A stretch of DNA of 64,000 nucleotides from Lates calcarifer (taxonomy: Eukaryota; Chordata; Actinopteri; Centropomidae): NCBI RefSeq assembly GCF_001640805.2, contig NC_066835.1:2969269-3033268 (forward strand). The letters run 5' to 3'. The number at the start of each line of letters is the position of its first letter. Within the stretch, counting starts at the first letter, position 1. The translations under genes were made by a program, and so were the position numbers. Below the pieces are notes generated by a model. It did not search any database, was not told where the DNA came from, and saw only the letters and a program-made list of their open reading frames with translations. Of the stretch, positions 1 to 12,841 are shown piece after piece.

Positions 1-3000
1 ATTCTTGGAAAATATCATAAAGTACAGAGCCTTAAGTTTTAGTGTCATGGTTATAAATAGTGTTTAACAACTGGTTATACATATAAAATACTTCCAGCAG
101 TTTCAGTACAAAAATATCAGCACTGGTGCTGGCCTTTAAAAAGCCATATCTGTCAAAGCTTTCTCTTCTCCAAACAGGAGACAATGATAGATATCAGTTC
201 TCCGAGCCACGCAGCCTGGCCCTGCCTGAGGCTGACCTCTATTCTGCTTCTCATCAGTCTAACACTTGCAGTGTGACCGCCAGAGAGAAGCAGCTACAGT
301 CACCACACAGACTACAGCGTCACTGTGGTCTATACATTACAAAGCAGTGCAAATTACACATGACCCAGCAGTGATTAAATGAAACGATATCACATGTTCT
401 AGTGATTTGTGAGTATCATTTTGAGAAATGTTTAATTAATAATTGACAACTTGCCTTTGTGGATGTTTTATGTGAACGTGGCTCATTCATTAACCTCATG
501 CTTTTTCTAATAATAAGAAAGTAGGGATGATAATAGACTGCTTCTCTTCACCTGACAGTCTCACCACAGCAAATCCAAACTGTATACATCCATCATATGG
601 AGTGTGTTGTCTTTGTGTTGCGACTGTATACCCCCTCTCCCATAGTCATGGTATTAGTCAGTCAGTAAGACTGTGGGGGTTTAGGTCAGAAAACTGCCTG
701 CCCCTGACAAGGAACTGCAGAAGAAATTATGTTTACACAGCCGGTGCAGACACGAGAAGTTTTAGATGAATAAATAATGCCTGGGATTAAGTCCCTTGCT
801 ATTTTTAGTCCCTCATACCCTGTGATTATTCCCTGTCCTTCTCCCCACTTTTTTACTCTTATCCTAAAGCTTAACATGCTCTAGCTGCCATGGAAACTGC
901 ACCATTGTTATAAAGGCAGCTATATAGTGGAGGAGGGGAGCCAAAGAAGATGCAGACTGTCTCCATGCTGCTTTGGTATTGGTTTTTTCCTGCTCATGGA
1001 CATGTCTCATTATGCTAACATCATATTTGATGTTAACATTAAGTTGGTGGGTTGCTGCTGCAGGTAAGCAATGATAATAACACAGGAACACAAACTGTTG
1101 GTGTGGTATGTAGGAATTTATGATGAAAAATTATTGTTATTATCACTGTCAAAATGGAGTGCATAAAAAAAGGATGAAAAATGGATAGGATGAGATGTAT
1201 GCAGTGCAAAACTATCAAGTTATATGCAAAATATAACAACAGAGGGAGAATGTGAGGAGAGGAAATAGGCTTCGCTCATCACATTCACATTAACAGGTGC
1301 ACAGAAGGTCATACATATGCACCGCAGCTGGAAGGTGAAGCACCACTCTGATATCAGCAGTTGATTTTCAAAAAAGCTTTTTTTTCCTTTCTTTGCAGCA
1401 GCAGTAGAAAGAGAGAGAAGCAGAGAGGTGAGACTGATCTAATGAGACAGCGTGATCACAGCCTCCCCTCAGATCTCACAAACATCCCTAGGCAGATCCT
1501 CCCGTTTTCTCCGCTGATCTGCACAGCCCTTTTTCTCACCATGGCTGCCTGCTTTCATGTTTCAGAAGCTAGCACTCGCAGACAAAAACGCATCAGCGTA
1601 GGCTTTTACTTTGTAGATAATTTGCTGGGGGGTGGGGTTGGAGAGAAATCACTGAGGTCTTAGGAGACAGGTCTGGGCATGTACAGCACGAGCTGAAATG
1701 TCTAAAAAAAAAAAAAAAGCTTTTTATTAGAAATCAACCAGTTTATATCACCCCCTTCATAGAGTGGAAGTCTAAATTCTGTTTCAGATGATTTCAATCC
1801 AAATAATAATATCATAATTCTGGGGGAGTGATTGAATTGTTTGTTTGTTAAACCCCATGTCCAGGACAGCAATTGTTCAGTCGTGGCAAAGCAACTGTAC
1901 ACTAAGCACAGCAGACCTTTCAGGCTTTGAATTTCTTCTCAGGCCAAAAGCTCTTACTTCAAAAGCCAAGGATCGCATCATTTGTTAAGATAGTTATCAT
2001 AGTGCTAACATAGGTAGAAAGGATAACATTGGTGGGGTTAGGTTATGTTAGAAAAAGCCCTGTTTAATATCAGAACCCCCACCCTGTGGGAACAAATGCT
2101 GCTTTGTCAGAGTAAATCTCCAGTTATTAGCTTTGTCCTGCTCTTTATTTGGTTTGTCAAAGGCTACAATGCAGCAGCTCCAGCCAAGCTTGTTACCCAA
2201 GGTAGCATTACATGTGCAAAACTCACTGTTTACTCCTCATTCTCAAATCAACTGTTCAGGGTGCCACATGTAGCTTTAGTGGCAGTCATGCTATAGCTTA
2301 ATGTTACATCATGTAGCCATTCATGCTCACATTTATGGCCATTTGACAGTGTTTTTGCTTTAAAATGAATCGGCTCTAAACATTAAGATGTCAGCTGGAG
2401 TTTTATTAGCTGGGTAGCTACAGCTGGCCAATGGTTGTCAGCTACAAATGAGAACCCTCTTTACTTTAAGTGACATTTTGAAATTTTTGGTTGGTAAATG
2501 CCACATTATCTCTGATAAAAAAAGATAAGAAATATCAACATCAAGTCTCAGTCTGCTAAGTACTGGTTTTGTTACTGAACTTCAAAACCAGTCTCAGAAA
2601 CCACACACCCAAAATTTTACAAGTGCTCACTGACACCATGCAGCTATACCATTTACTGGTACATAGGTCCAAACAGCACCTCCTGTTTCAGTGCTTCAAA
2701 TAAAATCTAAAAGCAAACCGCCCTCTCTGTAATTAACTGCATTTAATGTGCAATGACAACAACAAGCCATTATGCGCAATTATGCCGACAAAGTGGCTTC
2801 CACATTGCCAAATATGAGACAGATTGAGTGGCTTTTCATGAAGGGTCAATCACAACAACAGAGCACCCAGCTATTTACAACAATTAGCACACTTGACAGA
2901 GAGCTGTAAAGAATTGCTGGCAGGCAGCGCTGGCAGAGGCCTAGGGGTGAATCTGAAGCACAGAGCATGTCAAGTAAGAACAGACTGTTTTGGGACGTGT

Positions 3001-3870
3001 GCGACTTTTACGGCTTCTGATTCAGCACTGATTATGAACTAATCCTGACCATACACAAGTGGCTCTCCAATTTGCTCCATTGTCCTAACCCTACAAGAAT
3101 GTCCTATCTTTTCCTGGTGCCGGACACCAATGTTACAAATGATGTAACTCCACTGGAGTCTAATTAAGCCCGGCTCATCGCTAAAAGATTTAAAAAATCT
3201 TACCCAATTTGTGAGAGACCACACACATGATGACAAATAACGGTAGATTTCAGAGTTTTGTTCTTATAGTGCATTGTGTGCAATGAGAAGACCAACACAG
3301 CACAGCTCACACTAACAGATTCTGTCCACCAACAACCAAAACTCAAAATCTTGCGCAGTCAAACGTGACTTTAGAGTAAATAAACATGGCGGATGGCGAT
3401 GTCTTTTGTTTGTTGTGCTTCCATCTTCAGCTCTTCTTCAGTTTGCTTCCTGATTGGCTATCGCCTCCGTCTCCCGTCTTTACCTGTTTGACTGCTTGAG
3501 CTTGGAGACTTCAAATTTATAACCAAAACAGGGATGTGGAGTTTGTTAAACATGGCTGACCAGGCATGGAAGTTCTAACAAAATAACACCTGAGTTGCAT
3601 TATGGGAAGTGTAGGATCCTGCATCACTGGAGCTTCAATCACTTTAGAAATATCTCACTCTTTAATACCAGAATGATTTATTTAGACTACAACTTTAATA
3701 TCTCAAAGGATAATGAATTAGTTAGTTCATTGGGCACAACTAGAAAGCTCTTATTAAAAAAAGAAGTTTTGACTGTATGAGTCATACAATATGTAAGTGT
3801 TTTTGTGACATTAGCTAAATTGATTTAAATCACACTTCTACTAGTCTTTGTTCTAGTGGCAGGAAAGTTA
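1..3870. other. Non-coding stretch, no gene seen
   Basis: Short open frames of 60-100 codons occur on both strands, but none shows a recognisable domain or paired splice sites, so I call no gene. The part around 2.70-2.96 kb is less repetitive and rich in homeobox-like TAAT cores, and is reported separately as a possible conserved non-coding element. If the CpG patch near 10.0-10.3 kb is a minus-strand promoter, this stretch could be an intron of that gene. Confidence 0.5.
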
Positions 3871-3877
3871 TGTATCC

Positions 3878-4066
3878 TTGATGAAAAATGCTCAGCAGAC
3901 TTTCCCAGAGCCCAAGGAGACATCCTGAAAGTGCTAATTTTGTCTGACCAACAGCCCAAACACAAAGATATTAAATTCATTTTAATATAAAACTGAGAAA
4001 AGCAGAAATCTTAACACTGAAGAGGCCTGCAAACAGAGAATATTTGGCATTTTTCCTACAAAAATG
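3878..4066. repeat. Dispersed teleost repeat copy, gattaatcgat type, partial
   Basis: Diverged fragment recognisable by the ordered words 'cagactttcccagagccc', 'ttttgtctgaccaacagccc', 'agaaaagcagaaatctt' and 'tatttggcattttt'. The same words occur in other copies in this window, near 28.0-28.3, 41.75-41.96 and 54.46-54.76 kb. I know this unit as an abundant dispersed repeat in spiny-rayed fish genomes. No coding capacity. Confidence 0.6.
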
Positions 4067-4211
4067 ACTTCAAAAACATATTCTCGTAAACATTTTGACA
4101 GGATACGTTTTTATCGTTTGACTAGCTGTAGTAGTATCAGCCTTCAGAAGCCATATATCAGTTGCACCCTAGTAGCAGCGGTAAGGCCAAGAGAATAAAT
4201 CTACTTTATGC

Positions 4212-4238
4212 GTCACACATGTCCGATACATGTGTGAC
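4212..4238. repeat. Perfect 11-bp inverted repeat (hairpin)
   Basis: GTCACACATGT, a five-base spacer ccgat, then ACATGTGTGAC, its exact reverse complement. No gene context is visible. It could be a chance palindrome, a dimer-type factor site or the relic of a foldback element. Confidence 0.7.
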
Positions 4239-4475
4239 ACCAGGGGGACAGTGTGTGCTGCCGTCACATCAATATTTCAGCACAAAGCCCGTTGTTTTGA
4301 AGAGTGTAACCAAGGCCGTCCTCCACCCCGGGCGCTCTCCGAACTAGACCATCATGTCAACAGTGATGCGGCCAGGGTGGCTGCGGCTGCACGTGCTGCT
4401 CCAGCACGCTGGCTACCACCCATAGGCCTCTAGCACTCTCTGACAACATCCCTGGCAAATGGGGCATCGGCTGAA

Positions 4476-4509
4476 ACACATACACACACACACACACACA
4501 AAAAAAAAA
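4476..4509. repeat. (CA)n microsatellite followed by A-run
   Basis: Imperfect ACACA repeat running into nine A residues. Simple-sequence DNA, likely length-polymorphic. Confidence 0.9.
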
Positions 4510-4689
4510 TCTGCAAAGGCAACACACACACTGCCACCCTGCATCAGCAGAAGTGTCAAGCTCTTGTGTTGTGTTTGTGTTTGTGATTAAAGCTGCACTC
4601 AGCAATGGGGATAAAAGAGGCGCTGCGACAGAAGAGGATTTCATCTCCACCAGTAGAAAGCCGGGGACTTCCACTTAACTATCCATCCT

Positions 4690-5045
4690 GATATTTACCA
4701 AGTCCAAACTTGACAGAGAAGTGACATCCCTTTCCTTAACATTTCCTTCAGCTCCTCCTGGGAAATCCCGTAGTGTTGTGTTCTTACATTTGGACATGTC
4801 AGGAATACCTCCACAGGGAGGTGTCCAGGACTCTGATGAGGTATGGTACCTAATCCACCTTAATTGGCCCCATCGGAGGTAAAAGAAGTAGGAAAATTGA
4901 AACCTGTGATGTTGTCCATGATGTATGGTCTCTTCTCCATCCACAAGGAGGGAAGAATAAAAACTGAAACGTGAAATCCAAACCATCTCCGAGAACAAAT
5001 GCTGCACACAAAGACTAAACTCACCAACATCAGATCCTCTGTCTC
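4690..5045 (-). mobile_element. Degenerate 3' tail of a non-LTR (LINE) retrotransposon
   Basis: Read on the plus strand, the words 'cagctcctcctgggaaatcc', 'ggaatacctccacagggagg' and 'gtgtccaggactctgatgag', followed by a 'ccacctta..tggcccc' block, are a diverged copy of the antisense of the end of a common fish LINE reverse-transcriptase ORF. That C-terminus normally reads like a W-E-R-L-G-I-P run followed by acidic residues. On the minus strand it leaves a 143-codon open frame at 4675-5106, which is therefore repeat-derived and not a host gene. I recognise the class but cannot assign the family (Rex1, L2 or RTE-like) with confidence. Confidence 0.6.
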
Positions 5046-5060
5046 TAAATTTATTGTAAA

Positions 5061-5200
5061 TAGGGCTGCAACTACTAACCCGCAAATTACTCTCTTGAAT
5101 TATCAATTAATTGGTGACTCAATTGGTCCAGAAGGTCTGACTAAGATAAGGTTTATTACTGTATAAGACAAAGAATGAATATTTGGCATTTTTGCTTTAA
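5061..5200. repeat. Dispersed teleost repeat fragment, gattaatcgat type
   Basis: Starts with 'agggctgcaactactaac' and contains 'tcaattaattggtgactcaa', the diagnostic end of the dispersed repeat family seen several times in the window. It abuts the LINE tail on its left. Confidence 0.6.
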
Positions 5201-8200
5201 AATTATTTAGTCTGCCAATTAAAGAATTCTTACTATTTAATGTTTAACCATCATGCAAAGATGCCTAAAGCTGCACTTTTAATGCTGCATTAATATTAAC
5301 ACAATATTTCACCTATTATCATCTTGTAAAGCTGTAATAGTGAATGTGTTAGCAAACAGTTGTCTATTTACAACAGCCACAGAACAACAGTAGCACTCAT
5401 TCAGCGTTGTGTTCCTGTCAAACTGATGAACCTAGGTACAATAAAACCAAAACAATTTGAGGATGAAAACATGTACAGTTGGCAGGTGCAGCTACAGAGA
5501 GGCATCTTCAGTGGAAACCACACTTGATGGTGCCCACTGATAATCAATTCAAACAGCATTTGCACCTCTCACCCTCTTACAGCCACTCCATTTGCCAATC
5601 AGCTAGAATGAGCTCTTGAGTTGGTTGATGTCTGACAAACCGTTTTGAGATGCCGTGCCTGTTTCTGGGGCAGACGGAATTCCATGCTGTAATTACAGGG
5701 GGGAAAAGGAAGCAGCTGATTCTATTGTGTGGTCCGATACACTGAAAAGGTCACTGATCTGTGGACTGAAGTGGATGCCTTGGGAATTACAATAAACCCT
5801 TTGTCTCCACAGAGGAACCCTCCCATCTCACCTACTGTTCCCTTCCCATCTAATCAGTATGGAGATGGTGGCAGCAGGAGAGATGACACTGACGAACCAC
5901 AGTTCTTTCCCACTGAGCCAGGCAGAGGCATGCTGGGGGGGGGGGGGGGGGTTTATTGAGTTATGCTGCCACCCCCTTGGCCCTCGTCAGGTTGGGCTGC
6001 TGGGAAAATGGGCACGGGTTCGTTGAGGTCAGAACAGTCTAACACGGTTTCTTAGTGGAAACAGGTTCCTCCTGTTCCTATTATCATCCTCCGTCCTCTA
6101 CATCTCTGCAAAACATGTCCAACGTCTCATGTGTCCTCCACACTCAGGTGCGGAAAGAACCGACTGACATGTTTTAATGGCAGAAAGATAAAAGCAGCTG
6201 TTCCCAAATGGCAGCCAACCATAGGTGACAGTAAAGGGCAATCGGCTTTACAGACGCACCAACTCGCGCTACACTCTTATAGGTCACTGGCCAATACAGA
6301 GGAATAATGAATGACTAGCATTTAGCCTGGCAAATTACTGTTTCCATCCTCAAAGTGGCTAAGCCCCAAATCAATGGGAATTGAATTGGGCACCGGGTGG
6401 TAAAACTGTGATAGGCAATCCCCGGCTGTCATTTATCTTGCTGCAGAGAGACACATTTCAAAAGAGCACTTTTCTTTCCTTTGTTAGCAATTTTATAGCA
6501 GAAAGCAGATGTTAAAAAAAGGCTCAACATACAAAAAAATACATCCTTAAAATAGTATAAATATGGACTCATAATCAGAGAGAATTGCCATTTTGTTTTG
6601 CCTCACTGTTGATTTTTCCTGTCAAACATTTTTTGTTTTGGAGGGGTTGTTATTTGATTGATTAACCAGTCAGCAGCAGAGTTGTCTACATCATTTTCAG
6701 TTGACAAGGAAGCTGTGACTGCGGTAGCAGTTTCTAGATGTTAACTTTGATAGAAGAAATAGAAAAAAAATTATATATATATTATATATTATTTATTTAT
6801 TTTCCTTGACAATGCCTGAACATTGCTGTGTTAAACTAAATGTACTGAAAGCTATCGATACTGTGTGCAGATGCTGTCTGACTTTTGCCTTCACTTTTTA
6901 TTTGCGTTGCTGAACAGTAAAACCACTGAGGTTCAATAACCAGCTTTAGAAATGACAGAGAGGTGTTGTTGTTGTTGGTTGGTAGCATTAGCAGTAAAAC
7001 TGTCCAAACCATAAACATGGAGCTCATTTAAGAAGAGACAAAAGTCAAAGCAAACATGCGAGTGGGCACAAACTGCGGCAATAATGCATCTGTACGAGCT
7101 GAAAACATTTGCAGGTGTACTGAAATATCAGCCTTTAACAGCTTCAGTACAAAACAGTATACATGCATACTGTCATACACTGGTCAAACTCTACTTGAAT
7201 GCATATTGTTTATCTGTCCGTCATGGCTTTTTAATGAACCAAAGTGTTAGATAGGGGATGACGATAAGCTGCTCAGTAGTGTCGAGGCCACTGAAGATTA
7301 AACAGATTTTATAGGTAAAGCAGTTACCTGTTTACTGATTACAGTGGCAGCCTTTGTTCCTTGTAAAATCTAAAGATAAAGCTGAATTAGACTGTTCAGG
7401 AGATTAGTGATAAAGGATTGAGCAGCCAGCCACGTCTGGCACCTCTGGGACTCCAGAATCAGAATGGGTGGGAGGAGGGCACGCGGTGCGATGTCATCAT
7501 CTGTCTGCCATCATCTGTGTTAACGCACAGTGACATGAAGCCTGATTTCCAAGAAGGAGCACGATGCGGAAGGAGAACAGATGATAGGAAGTCAGATGAT
7601 TCACCCAGCGGTGACAGAACAGAGCAGCCTGCTTGTGACGACAGTGTGAGCAAGGTAACTTCACTTCCCATGACAAAGTATTAACTAAGGGAGTTTAAAT
7701 ATGACTACAGCTGACAGTGTTACCATGAATATAATGATCCTGCTCCCACACTGCACCATAAAAATGGCTACACAGGCACATTTAAAAGATTTACTATCTT
7801 CAGCTCATTTCTTTATCGCTAATCTCTCAACTATTTGGGTCCCTGTTGATCTAAAATTCTTATATAATACATTTATAATGTATTGTAGGTCAACTTAAAG
7901 CTGAATTAACTTTTTTTTTTTTGCAATAAATCAAGTTATTATGTGTAATGTGAAAAGGGGCACTCATAGTGACAAATCCACAGAAAGCTCTAAGAAACCT
8001 AAGGTTATTGTTTTGATTTTCCTACCCACATATTTACCATTCACTCTCATTAGCCTTCTACCTGCCAGGTACCAAATAGCAGCAAGTAGCTGGTGAACAT
8101 AGTGGTCAGATATTTTTCTCAGGGGTTGGTTGAGACAAAAACAGGGCTAAAAGAAATTTGAATATTGTACTAATGTTCTCCAGGTGGCCAGGAACATGAC

Positions 8201-8960
8201 TTCAAATGAACGCTAATGTTGCTACATGTGTGCTGGATGCATGAATAGGCAGCTCTTTGACACATTTGACTGTATAAGGTCAGTTTTGTGTTTACAGCTT
8301 GTTCCACTGCAATCACCCCCCAAAAACAATCTTTCTTTTTTTTAAGCTTTAAAGTAATACACAATGTTTTTTATCGCATTACATGTTCTAATTGACGTAA
8401 AACATTAATGGCTGAACCTGCTACCAGTTTATGACAGCTTTTACATCTATGTTTCTAACAGAATTTCTGGGAGAAAAAATTGCAGGAAATGATGCATTTA
8501 ATTGTTTTGGGGGGTGGTTTGGTTTTAGTTTGTTTGCTTGTTTGTTTGGTTTTGACTAGGCAAAAGAACTTGGAGGTTAACACGAGCAGCGAGAACCAGC
8601 ATGGCTGAACAAAAAGGCCACCGAGCGTAGACACACAAATTTTCAGCGACATGAAAATGACGAAAATGTGAGTCCTAGCATTGCCCACACTGTCTGACTG
8701 ACAGATGATCACTGCATCACAGAAACACCACAGCAGCCAGCCACTGAGCCAAGACCATAAAAAATTAGACTGATTTTCAGATATGACCTCATGCACATGT
8801 AATTAACATAGAGTGAAATTATAAAATTAAAGGAAAGGCCTTGGAGCTAAAATGAATATTAAAATTAGAGAGGAGCTGCTGGTACCCCAGCAGACCCAGG
8901 CCTCCTTCTCCTTACTTGACATCGTGTATCACAGTGATGATTCACTATGGAGCACATTCA
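5201..8960. other. Non-coding stretch with a candidate conserved block
   Basis: No supportable exon. Contains a 17-G run at 5935-5951 and AT-rich simple sequence near 6765-6800. The unique-looking block at 6150-6480 is reported as a possible conserved non-coding element. An open frame at 7418-7684 ends close to a GT donor-like site (gcaag|gtaact), but I see no matching acceptor or domain. Confidence 0.45.
5935..5951 (+). repeat. 17-base G homopolymer
   Basis: Uninterrupted G-run, likely to form quadruplex-like structure and prone to assembly length error. Confidence 0.95.
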
Positions 8961-8981
8961 AGAAGAGACAAGACTATAAGA

Positions 8982-9023
8982 AGACAGACAGACAGACAGA
9001 CTGACAGACAGACAGACAGACAG
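8982..9023. repeat. (GACA)n microsatellite
   Basis: Tandem GACA units with one interruption (ctgaca). Followed by CA-rich sequence to about 9195. Confidence 0.9.
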
Positions 9024-9760
9024 TTTTAAATTCTGTGCTTTTTTGGGAACATTTTCAGCTTCACAGCATGAACACTGCACACACACACCTCTGAACACAC
9101 ATGGATCTGACACTTGGATCTGACATGTGAATAGATGCTCTCCTGAAGATAAGGACATGAAGGGGCCAAAGCACATGCAGGCACACACACACACATAGGT
9201 AGGGTTATGAAATATTAGTTTCATTTGAGGTTTTAGTTTTCCAGCGCGTCATGGTGGTCTAAGTGGTAAATTCTGTCTATTTTTAGGAATGCTGAGTGGT
9301 CCCATTTAAAACACTGCACACTGGCACTAAATGGCTCCTCTCAGAAACTGACAGTGACTGAACCAACTAAACTGCTTGTTAACTGCATTCCTACTGCATA
9401 TTCTCAACACTCACATGGATCCTTTAAAGTGAAAAATACTGGGCTTTTCAGGTGTTTTTACAGATTCTTCTTGGCAGTATTATCCTTTACATTTAGTAAT
9501 TTTGACCATGGTTTCATATTATCACAAGCACCACGTGAAGGTCACGGTTTGTGCACCTTTTAATAAACCAAGGCAGATTATCCAGCTGCCATTGAGATAC
9601 ACACGATGTGAGCCCAGTGCAGGAGTTGACTGAAGAATACTGTCGGCCTCTTAACATTTGCTGTAGAATATTGTTAAATATTAATAAGCCTGTAGCTGAT
9701 GCCACATATGATTAGTGCTGGCAGATAAGTTGATCACATGAGGATTTGTTGTCTTAGCTC

Positions 9761-9787
9761 CTGTTGTTGTTGTTGTTGTTGTTGTTT
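9761..9787. repeat. (TTG)n trinucleotide repeat
   Basis: Eight to nine consecutive TGT units without a coding context. Confidence 0.9.
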
Positions 9788-9939
9788 AGATTTTATTTCT
9801 TAAATTCTAGTTTCTGAGCGGATAATGGCTCCAACATGCCTCACTGATTCTTCCCTGCACGCTACTCTACTGTAACCAGCAGCTTCTTCTCCAGCATTCA
9901 CTCCTCTGCCTGTGTTAGAGGTTGGTCGCTGCGTTAGCG

Positions 9940-10345
9940 CACAGCAGCAGAATCCAGTCTGATGTCCTACCTGTGGAGCAGAACAGGTGACAGTATATGT
10001 GCGCAACGACGGACACTCACCAACTGATTTCAGTGCGCTTCGCCGAGGAGGGGAGGGAGGGGGGGGAGGAAAAAAAAACAGGGAGTCCGAAGTTGCAACT
10101 AGCCGCCAGACACCATCTTCTGCAGGGACAAAGAAGAGAAAGTGCGGAGTGTCAGGGAACCCATCCGGCGCGACGCATCACACGGCTTCATAACAGCTCA
10201 CCTGCTGGACCCGCGGCATAGTGGACTGAACGTCGCTGACGCCACTCGAACAACCGAGCGCTTTATTGTGCGCTCGCTCCCAGCAGCAACAGGGAGGAGC
10301 GTCAAGGTTCGCGCCGTTAGCCCAGAGGACACCGGGAAAGGAGGG
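9940..10345. promoter_or_regulatory. CpG-rich promoter-like island
   Basis: CpG dinucleotides are dense here (gcgcaacgacgg, ccggcgcgacgc, cccgcgg, gcgctcgctcc) against an AT-rich, CpG-poor background, as at a vertebrate promoter. On the minus strand, CTGAAATCAGTTG|GTGAGT gives a near-ideal splice donor at 10020-10015, so the patch could hold a non-coding first exon (about 10330-10021) of a leftward gene leaving the window. A plus-strand donor-like site (CAG|gtgaca) also exists at 9987. The direction is not settled, and no coding ORF here is convincing. Confidence 0.45.
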
Positions 10346-11767
10346 ATTTGGCCTTCAAAGTAAAAGAAGAACTACTGTCGAGAAAGAGAAGGGGAATACA
10401 GCTTCAATTGTACCCATAAGGGAGAGCAAGACATTGCAACAAATGATCATGATATGCAAAGAAAACTAAATATAAATAAATCTACTATACCCTAACGTAT
10501 ATTAGTATATAATCATAAGTTATCAATATAGGGTGGATTATGTTCCCCTTTTATACCACAAATGACAATTACAGCAAAATAAAATAAAATAAAATAATGA
10601 TTATAATGTTTGATTTTCAAAGTAAAGTACATCAATAAATTTCAATATAATATATTGTTTTGTATTTTGCTTTGTTTACTTGAAAGATAATTTCACCATC
10701 ACAGCAAAACAGAACATCGGTTGACTACTTTTTGCATAATATAGTTGAATGCTGTAAGAGTGCTATTTGACCCATTTAATTATTTTTTTAACTGTTATTA
10801 CAATTGTTATTAGCAGTATCTACTAGTAAAATATTTTGTTTTGTTTTTTTACATTTTCGAACCTTTTATTTTGAAGTCTCAATAGCACAGTTTCCTGTGT
10901 AATTGTGGCTAAATCTGGCTGTTTTGTCTTGCCGCTGCTGCTTAAGGGTTTATACCATTGTCCTTTTAGTAAAGGGGTGCGTCTTGTGTACACATTCAAA
11001 CATTCAGAAATGGAACCGCCTTTTCACCTGTCATTTGATCGAATCCAATCGCTGTGTAATTTGTCCTCATTCCTAAATTCTATGGACAATGTATTTTGTC
11101 AGTCTTCATCTCATTCCTATTGGAAGGATAACAAAACCAAGGCACGTGTATTGTACATACTGCCACCTTAAAATAGCAACAGAGAAACAGAGCTCCAGTT
11201 ATAGCAAAGTCAACTGTGTTTTCACCAAAGGCTTTACCTGTTTGAATCAACAGGCTTTTACAGTCTCTTACATTCTCAGTGTTCTGTTTTCTTTATCTTG
11301 TTTAGTCTTGGCAAATGACAAGTACTACAAGGAAGTGCCATAAAAACATTGATAAATATGTAAAATGCGTCATCATGATCTCACTCACCTCATAAGGCTC
11401 AAGAGCCACAGGACAACAATAGAGAACTTCCTGAACTGATAATACTTCTCACTGTTGAATAGCGCATGAACACAACAGGATTATTCCAGAAACAGCCAAG
11501 ATGAGGAACAGAACGAGGGTCATTTCAACCAGTATCTCTCTCTACTAGGAATATTTGGACACTAACATCATGAGGTTGTTACCTGATTAACATCAAATGA
11601 CTAATACTTCACATAATGCCTTAACTGGAACCATGGTTCTGATTTCTTTTAAGGCTGCTTTAATGGCTGCTTTTTCGACTACGAGGAAAAGAAGGTGTGG
11701 AGAAGTAGAAGCTTTATCTTTGCACTGCAAGAATTACTCACATGTGAACACCTTCACTGTGTTTGTG

Positions 11768-11840
11768 AAGGTCAGACACAAACAGATGGCAGTTTGCCCC
11801 CCCCCCCCCCCCCATTGTTTTAAAGTCACTGTCTGACCTT
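11768..11840. repeat. 11-bp inverted repeat enclosing a C17 tract
   Basis: AAGGTCAGACA at 11768-11778 is exactly complementary to TGTCTGACCTT at 11830-11840. The loop carries 17 consecutive C residues (11797-11813). A second small hairpin, ACCTTCAC/GTGAAGGT, lies just upstream and overlaps the left arm. Confidence 0.75.
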
Positions 11841-12700
11841 CATTGTCACTTGTGTTTACCCACTGTGTGCTACCTCTGAAACTAAATCATTATTATTCCC
11901 ATTGCGCTCCAATATAGCCTGTAAATTTGACTGTGTCTGTGCAGTGGTCTCATTGTGGATGTGGGTGTAGTAGTGCTAATCCCTGAAACTACCCTTCAAT
12001 AGAAAAATATGAATTAGGCTACACATATTATTTAAAGATGTACTCCATAAGATGTTAATGAAATCAAACCCTGTTTTTGATCATATTCATGATCATTATT
12101 TTTTCAGCAGTAGCCAGTGTATCAGTGTATTTACATTCAGTGACGTACTTTACCAAAATGTAATGTCATTTACATTCCTCTTATTTCTTCATGTGTAGTC
12201 TGACTGCAGACTGACTTGAATGACCAATGACAGAGCATTGTCTATTATAAGTATCAGTATCTAGCCACCATAAGAGACTGGGCCTACCAGACCAAGTAAA
12301 GCTGTAGTAACAAAAACCTTTGAATTTATTGAACTGAACTAGTGAGCATTTACTGCATGAATTCAAGTTGTTATTGTGAAAGAATGTGTTAGATCTTCAT
12401 TAAAAGTGTTACACAGAATCACTTTAAAACAAAGTGTTTCACAAAAAAAGAAGCTCTTTACTGCAATAATGATACTGACACTGGCCGAGTCAAAAGCAAG
12501 AGCACAACTCACAGGCACGTTTTCTGGTGGTTCAGGAAATGACAGTCAGTCAGAACAAGCAAGTAAAGCAAAGTTCACAGCCAAGAGTGCAAAACTGAGG
12601 CACAGGTAAAAAATGCAGCGACAGGATAACTAAACAGCAGTCTAGCCTGCTGCAGCTGGGCTGACACAACAGACAATCTGGTGGAGTATACAGCTAAGGG

Positions 12701-12841
12701 CTGTGGTGAAAACATTTACTCAAGTACTGCACTTAATACAGTTTTGAGGTACTTGTACTTCACTTGAGTATTTCTATTTTATGCTACTTTATGCACTACT
12801 TCCACTCCACTTCATCTGAGAGGGAAATATTGTACTTTGTA
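12701..12841. repeat. Dispersed percomorph repeat, acttgagta type
   Basis: Contains 'tttactcaagtactgcactt', 'cacttgagtatttctatttt' and 'agagggaaatattgtacttt'. I know this ordered series as a very abundant short dispersed repeat in percomorph fish. It is a useful taxonomic hint and has no coding capacity. Confidence 0.65.

Noticed and set aside
4675..5106. 143-codon minus-strand open frame as a gene
   Set aside because: Its sequence follows the antisense of a common fish LINE tail and it runs into a dispersed repeat; it has no host domain.
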